The notes: generated by a model from the letters alone, not told the origin. 64,000 nt of DNA from an uncultured Paraprevotella sp. (GCA_944321365.1 CALULA010000002.1:62001-126000), one strand, 5' to 3'; counted from the stretch's first letter, positions 44,886-53,998 are shown. Made by a program: numbers and translations.

Positions 44886-44923
44886 TTTTCAGCCGGTCCG
44901 GAAGAAACCGGCCCGGCTGAAAA
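44886..44923 (-). terminator. Inverted repeat after uxaA, probable terminator
   Basis: TTTTCAGCCGG (44886-44896) pairs perfectly with CCGGCTGAAAA (44913-44923), with an inner GGTCCGG/CCGGCC possibility. It starts 15 bases beyond the uxaA stop; the T-run is inside the stem. Confidence 0.55.
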
Positions 44924-44938
44924 TGTCTGCGGGGCTTT

Positions 44939-46444
44939 CTACAGCGTCACGCCGGACTTCCAGATGGCCATGTCGCGGAAGCCGTTCGTCTCATTGCGGG
45001 TGGGCTTGCCGCTGGCTGTGTCGATGACCAGGCGGATGAAGCGGTGGCACAGCTCTTCCATCTCCTCGCCCTCCGTCAGCGTGCCGGCGTTGAAGTCCAT
45101 CCAGTGGGGCTTGTGGTGGAAGAGGGGACTGTTGGTGGACACCTTCAGCGTGGGGACAAAGGTGCCGAAAGGCGTTCCGCGTCCGGTGGTGAACAGCACC
45201 ATGTGGCAGCCTGCGGCGGCCAGTGCCGTACTGGCCACCAGGTCGTTGCCCGGTGCGCAGAGCAGGTTCAGTCCGCCGGTCTGCAGCCGTCCGCCGTAGG
45301 GCAGGACGTCCTGCACGGCGGATGTGCCCGACTTCTGCACGCAGCCCAGCGACTTTTCCTCCAGCGTGGAGATGCCGCCCGCCTTGTTGCCCGGCGAGGG
45401 GTTCTCGTAGACGGGTTGGCCGCTCTGCAGGAAGTAGGTCTTGAAACCGTTGATGAGACTGACGGTCTTGTCGAAGATCTCCCGCGAGCGGCAGCGGTTC
45501 ATCAGCAGTGTCTCCGCACCGAACATTTCCGGCACTTCGGTGAGCACCGTCGTGCCGCCCTGCGCCACCAGAAAGTCGGAGAAGCGGCCCAGCAGCGGGT
45601 TGGCGGTGATGCCGGACAGGCCGTCCGATCCGCCGCATTTCAGTCCCACCCGCAGCTGGGACAGCGGTATGTTCTCGCGCCGGTCGTGCGAGGCAACGGC
45701 ATGCAGCCTGCGCAGTATCTGCAGGCCGGTCTGCAGCTCATCGTCCACTTTCTGTGTCTCCAGGAATGCGATGCGCTCCTCGTCGTAGTCGCCCAGCAGC
45801 CCGCGCAGTGCGCTGATCTGGTTGTTCTCACATCCCAGTCCCACTACCAGCACGGCCCCGGCATTGGGGTGCAGTATGATGTCGCGCAGGATGCGCTGCG
45901 TGTTGCTGTGGTCGTCGCCCAGCTGTGAGCAGCCGTAGTTGTGCGGAAAGGCTACGATTGCATCCATTTCCGGCTCCGGATGTTCGTCGCGGAACAGCCG
46001 TGCCAGCTGCAGTGCCGTGCCGTTGACACAGCCCACAGTGGGTACGATCCAGAGTTCGTTGCGGATGCCGGCCAGCCCGTTCCTGCGTCGGTAGCCTTGG
46101 AAGGTGAGGGGCGTGTCGGGCGCCGGCGCGGTCTGCCGCCTTGCGATGTCGGTGTCCGGTGTGTAGGTGTATTCGCACAGTCCGTCCAGGTTCGTCCGGA
46201 TGTTCTTCTCGTTGACCGCGCAGCCTGCCGGTATGTCCGCTACGGCATGCCCGATGGGTGCGCCGTATTTCACCACCTGTGCGCCTGCCGCCAGGTCGCA
46301 TAATGCTATCTTGTGTCCTGCCGGTACGGCCTCCTGCAGTACGATGGTGCGGCCCGCCTCCGTCTCCACGGCGCAGCCCGCCTGCAGGTCGGCCAGCGCG
46401 ACGGCCACGTTGTCGGCAGGGTGAATCTGTATGTACGTCCTCAT
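44939..46444 (-). CDS. uxaA: Altronate dehydratase
   Basis: Dehydrates D-altronate to 2-keto-3-deoxy-D-gluconate. 501 residues: N-terminal SAF-type domain (AVALADLQAGCAVET, AGHKIALCDLAAGAQVVKYG) and the C-terminal UxaA domain (GYRRRNGLAGIRNELWIVPT, AFPHNYGCSQLGDDHSNTQR, LRVGLKCGGSDGLSGITANP, FTTGRGTPFGTFVPTLKVST). Conserved cysteines and histidines fit the metal site of this family. Last gene of the L-galactose operon; its ATG overlaps the uxaB stop by one base. Confidence 0.93.
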   Translation of the reverse strand: MRTYIQIHPADNVAVALADLQAGCAVETEAGRTIVLQEAVPAGHKIALCDLAAGAQVVKYGAPIGHAVADIPAGCAVNEKNIRTNLDGLCEYTYTPDTDIARRQTAPAPDTPLTFQGYRRRNGLAGIRNELWIVPTVGCVNGTALQLARLFRDEHPEPEMDAIVAFPHNYGCSQLGDDHSNTQRILRDIILHPNAGAVLVVGLGCENNQISALRGLLGDYDEERIAFLETQKVDDELQTGLQILRRLHAVASHDRRENIPLSQLRVGLKCGGSDGLSGITANPLLGRFSDFLVAQGGTTVLTEVPEMFGAETLLMNRCRSREIFDKTVSLINGFKTYFLQSGQPVYENPSPGNKAGGISTLEEKSLGCVQKSGTSAVQDVLPYGGRLQTGGLNLLCAPGNDLVASTALAAAGCHMVLFTTGRGTPFGTFVPTLKVSTNSPLFHHKPHWMDFNAGTLTEGEEMEELCHRFIRLVIDTASGKPTRNETNGFRDMAIWKSGVTL

Positions 46445-47883
46445 CAGCTGATTTCTTTTACGGTTTCCAGCATGCCTTTGGTCTGGATGTCGTCCAGAAA
46501 GCCCTTCAGCATCTCCGTCAGGCCCGCAATGCGGTTCAGGTCCTCTCCCCAGATGGCTGTGGCTCCCAGAACGCCCTCTGCCACGGCCTGCGTGGAGTCT
46601 GTGGCCCAGAGCCGCTGCAGCAGTTGCAGGTTTTCGGCCGAATCTTCCGGCCGGGCCTGCTTGCCGTCGGCGCGGACGCCGCCTTTATAGTAGGTGATGA
46701 TGGCGGCCAGTCCCAGCACCAGTCCGCGCGGCAGCTGGCCCTTGCGCTTCAGGTAGGTCTTGAGTCCCGGCAGGTCACGTGTCTGGTACTTCGGGAGCGA
46801 GTTGAGCATGATGGAAGTCACGGCGTGGTCCACGAACGGGTTGTTGAAGCGCTCCAGCACGTCCTTTCCGAACTGCATCAGTTCTTCATGCGGCAGGTCC
46901 AGCGTTTCCATCAGCTCGTCGAACATCACGCGGTGGATGAACGGGCCCAGCACGGCGTGCTGGCAGGCCTCGCGCACGATGTCCACACCGGAGAGCCAAG
47001 CCACGGGGGCCAGTACCGTGTGCGGTCCGTTGAGCAGCGTCACCTTCCGCTGGTGATACGGCTCTTCGCTGGGGACGAACAGCACGTGCAGTCCGGCCTT
47101 GTCGGCAGGGAACTCGTGGGCCACCCATTCCGGTGCCTCGATGACCCAGAGGTGGAACACTTCGGCCTGTACGACAAGCCGGTCGCGGTAGCCCAGCCGC
47201 TCCTGGATGGCGTCGATGTCCTTGTGCGGGAATCCCGGCACGATGCGGTCCACCAGCGTGGCGCAGACTGTGCAGGCCTCCCTGAACCACGTTCTGAAGC
47301 CGTCCTCCAGCTGCCACAGGTCGATGTACTGCTCGATGGTCTCTTTCAGCCTGTGTCCGTTCAGGAATATCAGTTCGCACGGGAAGATGATCAGTCCTTT
47401 GCTCCGGTCGCCCCGGAACGTGCGGTAGCGGTGATAGAGCAGCTGGGTCAGCTTGCCCGGATAAGAGGAGGCCGGTCTGTCGTCCGGACGGCAGGCAGGG
47501 TCGAAGGCGATGCCCGCCTCCGTCGTGTTGGAGATGACAAAACGCATGTCCGGCTGCTCGGCCAGCTTCAGGAAAGCCTCGAAGTCCGTGTAGGGATTCA
47601 GTGCGCGGCTGATGACGTCGATACGCGTCAGGCTGTCCGTTTTCTCCCCTTTGTCCAGCCCCTGCAGGTTGACGTGGTACAGGCAGTCCTGCTCCTGCAG
47701 CCGCCCGACCATGCCGTGCTCGATGGGCTGCACCACGACCACGCTGCTGTTGAATTCCACGCGGTCGTTCATCTGCTGGATGATCCAGTCGGCAAACGCA
47801 CGCAGAAAGTTCCCTTCCCCGAACTGTATGATGCGTTCGGTGTACGACCGTTTCGTGGCGGTCTCCCGGTTCAGTTCTTTCAT
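46444..47883 (-). CDS. uxaB: Tagaturonate reductase (altronate oxidoreductase)
   Basis: NADH-dependent reduction of D-tagaturonate to D-altronate. Mannitol-dehydrogenase superfamily: ERIIQFGEGNFLRAFADWII (nucleotide loop), VISNTTEAGIAF, CELIFLNGHRLKETIEQY, RIVPGFPH and KVTLLNGPHTVLAP. The start MKELNRETA is preferred because it matches the family N-terminus; an ATG at 47916 would add 11 residues. Links the upstream dehydrogenase, which makes tagaturonate, to uxaA. Confidence 0.92.
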   Translation of the reverse strand: MKELNRETATKRSYTERIIQFGEGNFLRAFADWIIQQMNDRVEFNSSVVVVQPIEHGMVGRLQEQDCLYHVNLQGLDKGEKTDSLTRIDVISRALNPYTDFEAFLKLAEQPDMRFVISNTTEAGIAFDPACRPDDRPASSYPGKLTQLLYHRYRTFRGDRSKGLIIFPCELIFLNGHRLKETIEQYIDLWQLEDGFRTWFREACTVCATLVDRIVPGFPHKDIDAIQERLGYRDRLVVQAEVFHLWVIEAPEWVAHEFPADKAGLHVLFVPSEEPYHQRKVTLLNGPHTVLAPVAWLSGVDIVREACQHAVLGPFIHRVMFDELMETLDLPHEELMQFGKDVLERFNNPFVDHAVTSIMLNSLPKYQTRDLPGLKTYLKRKGQLPRGLVLGLAAIITYYKGGVRADGKQARPEDSAENLQLLQRLWATDSTQAVAEGVLGATAIWGEDLNRIAGLTEMLKGFLDDIQTKGMLETVKEIS

Positions 47884-47954
47884 TTCTTTTTTATTAAGGC
47901 TGTCTTTATTGTTCATTTTTGTTATCAATGTTGTGGAATCATAGTGTGAATAAG

Positions 47955-48971
47955 TCAGAACTCCGCCAGTATGCGGAATACCCGTCCGGGGTTGGCTGCC
48001 CAGTTCTCCAATGCCTGCCCGGCGTCTTCCGGACGGATTACCTGAGAGATGAAGGGCGCGTAGCTGTCACCGGCCCCCTGCATATAGCGTATGACGGCGC
48101 GGAAGTCCGGCGTCAGGGCGTTGCGCGAGCCGCGGATGTCCAGCTCTTTCTGCACGAAGAGCTTGGTCTGGAACGTGACTTCCTGCTTGGCATATCCGAT
48201 GCAGACGACACGTCCGGTGAAGGCCACCTCGTCGATGGCCAGTGTATAGGTCTGCGGACTGCCCACGGCCTCGATGACGACGTCCGGCATGAAGCCCTGC
48301 GTGATTTCTGCCAGCCGGCTGTGCACGTCCTCCGTGCGTGAGTTGATGGTGTGCGTGATGCCCAGCGTGCGTACCAGAGCCAGTTTCTCATCGTCCACGT
48401 CCATGGCGATGACCGTCGCTCCGCGCAGGTGTGAGCGGAGTATGGCGCCGATGCCCACCATGCCGCAGCCGATGACCAGCACGCAGTCCAGGTCGCTCAC
48501 CTCGCCCCGGCTCACGGCATGGAAGCCCACGCTGAGCGGTTCCACCAGTGCGCAGGCCTGCGCTGTCAGTCCGTCGGCGGGCACTATTTTCTGCCACGGC
48601 AGGGCCAGGTATTCGCGCATCGCCCCGTTGCGCTGTACGCCCAGCGTCTCATTGTTCTGGCAGGCGTTCACCCGGCCTCTCCGGCATGAGGCGCACTTGC
48701 CGCAGTTGGTATAGGGGTTTACCGTGACCGTCATTCCCTCTCTCAGATGAGCAGGCACGCCTTCCGCCGTGCGGACGATCTCCGCCCCCACCTCGTGACC
48801 GGGGATGACGGGCAGCCTCACCATCGGGTTGCGTCCCAGGTAGGTGTTCAGGTCCGATCCACAGAAACCTACATAGCGTATGCGGACCAATACTTCGCCG
48901 GGCTTCAGTTCCGGCATCTCGCACTCGGTTGTCCTTACCTGTCCCGGTGCGGTAATCTGTATGGCTTTCAT
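47955..48971 (-). CDS. Zinc alcohol dehydrogenase, probable L-galactonate 5-dehydrogenase
   Basis: Medium-chain dehydrogenase predicted to oxidise L-galactonate to D-tagaturonate. 338 residues with the catalytic zinc region GFCGSDLNTYLGR and GHEVGAEI, the structural zinc loop CGKCASCRRGRVNAC, and the Rossmann motif VIGCGMVGIGAI. The start MKAIQITAPG is chosen; the longer frame adds 22 basic residues from untranslated sequence. Its position next to uxaB/uxaA and a lactonase matches the L-galactose pathway described in Bacteroides vulgatus; the E. coli analogue is LgoD (YjjN). Substrate is inferred from context. Confidence 0.85.
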   Translation of the reverse strand: MKAIQITAPGQVRTTECEMPELKPGEVLVRIRYVGFCGSDLNTYLGRNPMVRLPVIPGHEVGAEIVRTAEGVPAHLREGMTVTVNPYTNCGKCASCRRGRVNACQNNETLGVQRNGAMREYLALPWQKIVPADGLTAQACALVEPLSVGFHAVSRGEVSDLDCVLVIGCGMVGIGAILRSHLRGATVIAMDVDDEKLALVRTLGITHTINSRTEDVHSRLAEITQGFMPDVVIEAVGSPQTYTLAIDEVAFTGRVVCIGYAKQEVTFQTKLFVQKELDIRGSRNALTPDFRAVIRYMQGAGDSYAPFISQVIRPEDAGQALENWAANPGRVFRILAEF

Positions 48972-49062
48972 GATATGTCTTTGTTTTTTTTGAATGGGTT
49001 TATCAATGATTCTTTGTTTTCTTTTCTGTGTCTGCACAGCACCCCCGTCTGCCTGGGGCAGG

Positions 49063-50310
49063 TCAGTCGACGACCTTGTACCCTCGCCAGCCGTAGTAGG
49101 CGCAGAATACGAAGCAGACCAGCGGCACGATGTAAGCCGCCTGGTACGACTCCGGGTGATGGCTCATGAACCAGGCTGTCAGCTGCGGCAGGCAGGCGTT
49201 GCCCACGATGGCCATGACCAGGAACGCCGACCCGCTCTTGGTGTCCGTTCCCAGGTCCTGCAAGGCCAGGGAGAACTGCGTGGGATACATGATGGACATG
49301 AAGAAGGAGATAGCGATCATGGCATACATGCCCGCCCATCCACCTTCCGTAGCCACCACGCCGCAGAGCGCGACATTGATCAGGGCATAGACCAGCAGCA
49401 TGCGCTGCGGAGCTATCCACGTCATCAGCAGCGTGCCCACCCAGCGTCCCAGCAGGAACGCTAGCATGTACAGCCCGAAGAACGTTGTGGCCGTGGCCTC
49501 GGATATGCCTACGTAAGTGCAGCAGTAGACCAGGAACAGACTGTTGATGGCCGTCTGTCCGCCGTTGTAGAAGAACTGGCAGATGACGCCCCAGCGCAGA
49601 TGCCTGCGTCGCAGCACACGCGTGTCAATGAGTCTGCCCCCGTCTGTCGCGCTGTCCTCTTCGGCGATGTGCGGCAACCGTGCCCGCCGGAACACCAGGG
49701 CGATGAGCAGCAGTGCGCCGGCCAGCAGCAGATAAGGCAGCTTCATGGCATCGGTCTCGGTCGCGATGTATGCCTCCCATCCGCCTGCATAGTCCGCCGG
49801 GAGCGTGTCCCGCGTGTAGTGTTCGCCGCTCAGGACGAGCTTGCTCAGGAACATGGCGGAGACGAACGCCCCCAGCCCGTTGAACGACTGCGCCAGATTC
49901 AGGCGGCGCGGAGCTGTCTGCGGTGCGCCCAGAGCCGTGACATACGGATTGGCCGCCGTCTCCAGGAAGCACATTCCCGTGGCAATGACGAAGAACACCG
50001 CCAGATAGGCCCAGTAGTCCCCTATGGCTGCCGCCGGGAAGAAGAGCAGACATCCCCCAGCGGCCAGCACCAGTCCGAAGAGGATGCCCGCCTTGTAGCT
50101 GAACCGCTTCATGAACATGGCGATGGGGATGGGGAAGATGAAGTAAGCCAGCCAGTAGGCCGTCTCGGTGAATGAGGCCTCGAAAGCCGAAAGCTCACAC
50201 GTCTTCATCAGCTGCCTGATCATCGTAGGCAGCAGGTTGTTGCTTATGGCCCACAGCAGGAAAAGGCTGAATATCAGCCATAGGGCCGTACGATAACTTG
50301 ACTGTTTCAT
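49063..50310 (-). CDS. fucP: FucP-type sugar:proton symporter
   Basis: Major-facilitator permease of the L-fucose symporter family, 415 residues, about 12 helices. Signatures: ALWLIFSLFLLWAISNNLLP, FTETAYWLAYFIFPIPIAMF, FLETAANPYVTALG and NLAQSFNGLGAF. L-fucose is 6-deoxy-L-galactose, so a FucP-type carrier fits L-galactose uptake. It overlaps the lactonase gene by four bases (ATGA), confirming a shared transcript. Confidence 0.9.
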   Translation of the reverse strand: MKQSSYRTALWLIFSLFLLWAISNNLLPTMIRQLMKTCELSAFEASFTETAYWLAYFIFPIPIAMFMKRFSYKAGILFGLVLAAGGCLLFFPAAAIGDYWAYLAVFFVIATGMCFLETAANPYVTALGAPQTAPRRLNLAQSFNGLGAFVSAMFLSKLVLSGEHYTRDTLPADYAGGWEAYIATETDAMKLPYLLLAGALLLIALVFRRARLPHIAEEDSATDGGRLIDTRVLRRRHLRWGVICQFFYNGGQTAINSLFLVYCCTYVGISEATATTFFGLYMLAFLLGRWVGTLLMTWIAPQRMLLVYALINVALCGVVATEGGWAGMYAMIAISFFMSIMYPTQFSLALQDLGTDTKSGSAFLVMAIVGNACLPQLTAWFMSHHPESYQAAYIVPLVCFVFCAYYGWRGYKVVD

Positions 50311-51230
50311 TCCGACATGTTTTTGATGTAAGGTAATCTGACCAGTTCTCCGAAGCCGTAGAACTCGCGTGCGTTTCCGCCCAGGAAGAGTGCTTTCTCC
50401 TCGTCCGTCAGGGCGTCGCTCTTCACGACGAAGTCATACGACATGCGGTAGGTGATGGCCGTGATGGTGCGCGGATAGTCGGATCCCCACATCAGCTTGT
50501 CGATGCCTACCAGATCCGCCGCCTCGCGTATGGCCCGCACGGCCCCTCGGAAGGGGTAGAACTCGTCGTTGAAGAGCCACGTGATGCCGCCCGACTCAAT
50601 GCGTACGTTCGGGTGACGGGCCAGCCGAACCTGCGACTGCCAGCCGGGGCGTGTCACCATCCCGAAGTGTCCGATGGCTATCTTCAGGCGGGGGCACTCG
50701 CTGACTATCTCCTCCATCTCCGCCACCTGCGTGTCGCCGTCGGCCAGGTCGATGGAGAGTATCATGCCGCGCTGCTCCATCATGTGCAGCATCTGCATCA
50801 TCTCGTCGCTTGTGAGCCACACCCGCCCTGCGGGCCCGATGAGCCGCTGCGCCGGTATCTTTATGGCGCGGAATCCCGCCCCGGCCAGACTCTCGGCCTG
50901 CCGCAGGAACCCCGGACGGCGGAACTCGCACAGCCCGCAAACGAAGAAGCGCTGCGGCCATCGCCGCTCCACCTCGTGCAGATAGTCGTTCTGCATGCCG
51001 TCGATGAATTCCTGTGTGACGACGGCGGCCGACACCTGTGCGTAGTCCATGTTCGAGAGCAGCACCTCGGCCGTGTTGCGCCCGTCCGTCATGAACGGGG
51101 GTAGCATCTGGCGCACCTCTCCCATGAAGAGCGACCGCCCGTTCTCCTGCGTGCGTATGGGCATTCCGTCCACCACCGTGTCCTGCCGGATCCATAGGTG
51201 CGTGTGTGCGTCTATGATAGTGTATTCCAT
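50307..51230 (-). CDS. Amidohydrolase-family sugar lactonase, probable L-galactonolactonase
   Basis: TIM-barrel metal hydrolase predicted to open L-galactonolactone to L-galactonate. 307 residues: IIDAHTHLW (HxH on strand 1), GFRAIKIPAQRLIG, GMILSIDLADGD, IAIGHFGM and KLMWGSDYPRT (terminal Asp of the family). This is the COG3618-like group that includes fuconolactonase and galactonolactonase. It lies between the dehydrogenase that makes the lactone (13-base gap) and the transporter. Confidence 0.85.
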   Translation of the reverse strand: MEYTIIDAHTHLWIRQDTVVDGMPIRTQENGRSLFMGEVRQMLPPFMTDGRNTAEVLLSNMDYAQVSAAVVTQEFIDGMQNDYLHEVERRWPQRFFVCGLCEFRRPGFLRQAESLAGAGFRAIKIPAQRLIGPAGRVWLTSDEMMQMLHMMEQRGMILSIDLADGDTQVAEMEEIVSECPRLKIAIGHFGMVTRPGWQSQVRLARHPNVRIESGGITWLFNDEFYPFRGAVRAIREAADLVGIDKLMWGSDYPRTITAITYRMSYDFVVKSDALTDEEKALFLGGNAREFYGFGELVRLPYIKNMSE

Positions 51231-51243
51231 GGCCTCCGCTGTT

Positions 51244-52176
51244 TTATGTGTTGGCCCATGTGACGCACCGCTGCGCTCCGATGATGTCCTGCACTTCGCG
51301 TACCAGCTGCTGGTCCATAGGCTCCTCCACGTAGCGTATGTTCGTGCGTACGTTCACCGGATTGGCCGAGCTGAACAGCGTGGTGGCGATGCGCGGGTTG
51401 CTCACGGCATACTGTATGGCAAGCTTCTCTATGGGATAGTTCTTGTCCTGGCAGTGCTGTGCGGCCTTGCGGCAGGCCTCCACCAGCGGCTGTGGTGCGG
51501 GATGCCATGCCGGCACGCCACGGCTGGAGAGCAGCCCCATGCCGAAAGGCGATGCGTTGATGACGCCCACACCCCGTTGTTCGAAGTAGTCCAGATAGTC
51601 GGCCAGCGCATCATCGTTCAGGCAGTAGTGGCAGAAGTTCAGGATGGTCTCCACCGTTCCCTCCGGGGTGTGGTCTATCACCCATCGCAGGTTTTCCAGC
51701 TGTAGGTCGGTGATGCCCACGTGGGCCACCACGCCTTTCTGCTTCAGTTCGTGCAGGGCGGGCAGCGTCTCGTCCGCCACCTGGTGCAGGTCGGCGAACT
51801 CGATGTCGTGCACGTTGATCAGGTCTATGTGGTCCACGCCCAGCCGCTCCATGCTCTCGTAGACGCTCTCCGTGGCCCGCCGGGCGGAATAGTCCCACGT
51901 GTTGACGCCGTCCTTGCCGTAGCGCCCCACCTTGGTGGACAGATAATATTTCTCACGCGGCACTTCGCGCAGGGCCTTGCCCAGCACGGTCTCCGCCCTG
52001 TAGTGCCCGTAGTAGGGCGACACATCGATGAAGTTCATGCCGCCTTCCACGGCAGCTACGACGGCCTCAATGGCTTCTTTCTCCTTGACGTCATGAAACA
52101 CGCCGCCCAGCGAGGAGGCTCCAAAACTCAGTCGGGACAGTTTCATCCCGGTTTTTCCACATTCGTTATATTCCAT
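51244..52176 (-). CDS. Aldo/keto reductase, probable L-galactose dehydrogenase
   Basis: Predicted to oxidise L-galactose to its lactone with NAD(P). 310 residues. Markers: LSRLSFGASSLGGVFHDV, NFIDVSPYYGHYRAETVLGK (catalytic Asp and Tyr), YYLSTKVGRYG (Lys), DLINVHDIEF (His) and LETHIS-like GVGVINASPFGMGLL. It resembles plant-type L-galactose dehydrogenases and the Bacteroides enzyme of the L-galactose pathway; L-fucose is an alternative substrate. Confidence 0.85.
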   Translation of the reverse strand: MEYNECGKTGMKLSRLSFGASSLGGVFHDVKEKEAIEAVVAAVEGGMNFIDVSPYYGHYRAETVLGKALREVPREKYYLSTKVGRYGKDGVNTWDYSARRATESVYESMERLGVDHIDLINVHDIEFADLHQVADETLPALHELKQKGVVAHVGITDLQLENLRWVIDHTPEGTVETILNFCHYCLNDDALADYLDYFEQRGVGVINASPFGMGLLSSRGVPAWHPAPQPLVEACRKAAQHCQDKNYPIEKLAIQYAVSNPRIATTLFSSANPVNVRTNIRYVEEPMDQQLVREVQDIIGAQRCVTWANT

Positions 52177-52217
52177 ATCAACAGATTTAAATTAACAGAT
52201 GCATATCAATAAATCAT

Positions 52218-52616
52218 TCATTCCATAGCTTTGCTGAGAGAGAACATCTGTTCCATCAGGGTCCATTTCTCTTCCGATGAAGCCTCGGCGTCGGCATCCT
52301 GGAAAACCGACATGTAGCGTTCCCACTCTTGTTGTCTCGGCAGTGTGGCCAGTTTCCGGAAAGCAGTATCCCAGTCGAAGTCCAGCGGTGTCTCCACTAT
52401 CATGAAGAGGTGGTTCTCATGTATGTAGATTTCCATGTCCAGAATGCCCACCGCGCGTAGCCCTTCGCCTATCTCTTTCCAATAGTGAGCAGGAGAATGT
52501 CTTTTCTTGTATTCGGCAATCAGTTGCGGGTCGTCTTTCAGATCGAGCGTCTGGCAATAACGCTTTGTCGGTTTTTCATAAGGTTGTTCACCGTAGCCGG
52601 TTTTTTTGGTATTCAT
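52218..52616 (-). CDS. L-rhamnose mutarotase-family protein
   Basis: Small sugar mutarotase (RhaM/YiiL family), 132 residues: RYCQTLDLKDDPQLIAEYKK, AHYWKEIGEGLRAVGILDME, YIHENHLFMIVETPLDFDWD and the C-terminal WTLMEQMFSL. In this operon it probably interconverts anomers of L-galactose ahead of the dehydrogenase. The start MNTKKTGYGE is chosen over a longer frame reaching into the promoter. First gene of the catabolic operon. Confidence 0.88.
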   Translation of the reverse strand: MNTKKTGYGEQPYEKPTKRYCQTLDLKDDPQLIAEYKKRHSPAHYWKEIGEGLRAVGILDMEIYIHENHLFMIVETPLDFDWDTAFRKLATLPRQQEWERYMSVFQDADAEASSEEKWTLMEQMFSLSKAME

Positions 52617-52645
52617 GGCATAATCATTTCTGGTATTGTCTGTTG

Positions 52646-52653
52646 CAAAGTAA
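52646..52653 (-). promoter_or_regulatory. Weak -7 element for the L-galactose operon
   Basis: Minus-strand TTACTTTG differs from TAnnTTTG at one position and lies 30 bp upstream of the mutarotase ATG. A weak promoter that needs activation would suit AraC control. Confidence 0.35.
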
Positions 52654-52695
52654 GCAGAAATGTCGGAAAATAAATAGTAATATCTTGTCATTTGA

Positions 52696-52726
52696 TTGCA
52701 CAATATCGATATTCTCGCTATCTTTG
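52696..52726 (+). promoter_or_regulatory. Promoter of the AraC-type regulator gene
   Basis: TTG (52696-52698), 20-bp spacer, TATCTTTG (52719-52726): a full consensus match, divergent from the L-galactose operon. Confidence 0.75.
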
Positions 52727-52820
52727 CCAGTATGGAGGCAGGATGCGGATCGGCATGGCAGGCTTGAAAACCAAGGTTTTCGCCTGACCCTGTACTCGCC
52801 TTTCACTGTCTTTGTTTTGA

Positions 52821-52827
52821 AAGGAGG
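52821..52827 (+). promoter_or_regulatory. Strong Shine-Dalgarno before the AraC gene
   Basis: AAGGAGG lies 5 bases before the ATG at 52833, a near-perfect anti-SD match that is rare in Bacteroidetes. It decides the start. Confidence 0.75.
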
Positions 52828-52832
52828 TCGGA

Positions 52833-53687
52833 ATGGAACGGGATGCATCGAGTTTAATTCTTTTAAATATCGGATATGCCATTCACCAGGGAGATTGGAA
52901 CTACAAGCATGTAAACAGTCCTTTTGCGCGAATTTATCTGGTCAAAGAGGGAACGGCAAAACTGCATCTCCCGCAGAGCGTGCAGGTGCTGCTGCCGGGG
53001 CATCTCTACTTGATTCCACCTTTTACTACCCATGACTACGAATGTGACGGTTATTATACCTTATATTATATTCACATCTACGAATCATCTTCTACGGAAA
53101 GAAGGGTATTGGAGGACTATGTATTCCCTACGGAAGTAGAGGCTTCGGATCTTGATGCCCGTTTGGTCGAACGGCTTATGGCAATCAATCCGGAGAGGCA
53201 ATTGAATGCATACGACCCGTCGGATTACGACAATTCTTCAACCCTGATGCAGAACATCCGTCGTAATCTGCTTTTGCAGCCTGCCGAGACCTTTGAGACC
53301 CAAGGCATTTTGTTGCAACTCCTCTCCCGCTTTTTGAAACAAGCTGTGCATATCCATAGCATTACAGACAGCCGGATCTGGAAAAGCATCCGTTACATCC
53401 GTAAAAATGTGGATAAAGAAATCGATGTGGAAACGTTGGCTAAAATCTGTTGTCTGTCCAAGGACCATTTTATCCGGCTTTTCAAGAAAGAACTGAAAGT
53501 AACGCCTGTACAGTATGTCAATCAGAAGAAAATAGAGAAGGCGCAACAGATGCTCTTCATCGGTAATTATTCCGTTAAAGACATCGCCTATGCATTGGCT
53601 TTCAATAACGTTTCCTACTTCAACCGGCTATTCAAACATCTCGTGGGTTGTACACCTCTTGAATATAAGAAGAACAAGCATATTTGA
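52833..53687 (+). CDS. AraC-family transcriptional regulator
   Basis: A 284-residue regulator. The N-terminal cupin-like sensor (residues about 25-110: ARIYLVKEGTAKLHLP, PGHLYLIPPFTTHDYECDG) is followed by a C-terminal double HTH (about 185-284: DVETLAKICCLSKDHFIRLF, SVKDIAYALAFNNVSYFNRL, GCTPLEYKK). Divergently transcribed from the L-galactose operon across a 216-bp gap, so it is very likely its sugar-responsive activator. Ends in a bidirectional terminator region. Confidence 0.93.
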   Translation: MERDASSLILLNIGYAIHQGDWNYKHVNSPFARIYLVKEGTAKLHLPQSVQVLLPGHLYLIPPFTTHDYECDGYYTLYYIHIYESSSTERRVLEDYVFPTEVEASDLDARLVERLMAINPERQLNAYDPSDYDNSSTLMQNIRRNLLLQPAETFETQGILLQLLSRFLKQAVHIHSITDSRIWKSIRYIRKNVDKEIDVETLAKICCLSKDHFIRLFKKELKVTPVQYVNQKKIEKAQQMLFIGNYSVKDIAYALAFNNVSYFNRLFKHLVGCTPLEYKKNKHI

Positions 53688-53888
53688 AATATGTTCCGTA
53701 AACTGCTGTAGCCCTGTACGCTTGTTTGCCGTTTTTTTGAGGGTATTTTTGTGAACGTCTTTGGCGGGTGAGGTGAAATGCAGGGACCGGCTGGAGTGTT
53801 CACGCTGTGTATGTCGGGCCCAGTGTCGGGCGGTGTCGGTTGCTCCCGGACAATGTTCTCCGCTTCTTTGCGGAATGTCGGTAAAAGT

Positions 53889-53998
53889 CTTGCGCAAGAA
53901 TGTGAGTGGTGATGCGCAAGAAAATTCTTCGGGTTGCAGATACTTTTGCGGGCGTTTGCGGAGGGGCGTAAACGGTGCTTTGCAAAGTGCTTTGCGGA
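53889..53998. repeat. Cluster of TTGCGCAA-type palindromes
   Basis: CTTGCGCAAG, TGCGCAAG, TTTTGCGGG, TTTGCGGAG and TTTGCAAAG within about 110 bases, next to the terminator. Confidence 0.6.

Larger units (their letters stand above)
44160..44938. other. Intergenic region between the kinase operon and the L-galactose operon
   Basis: About 780 bases between convergent units. A 141-codon frame (44243-44668) is present but not protein-like and is not called. The middle holds a cluster of TTGCGCA/TTGCGG-type repeats (44521-44660), including two copies of GTTTGTGCGGCA, and the end an inverted repeat at 44886-44923. Confidence 0.7.
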
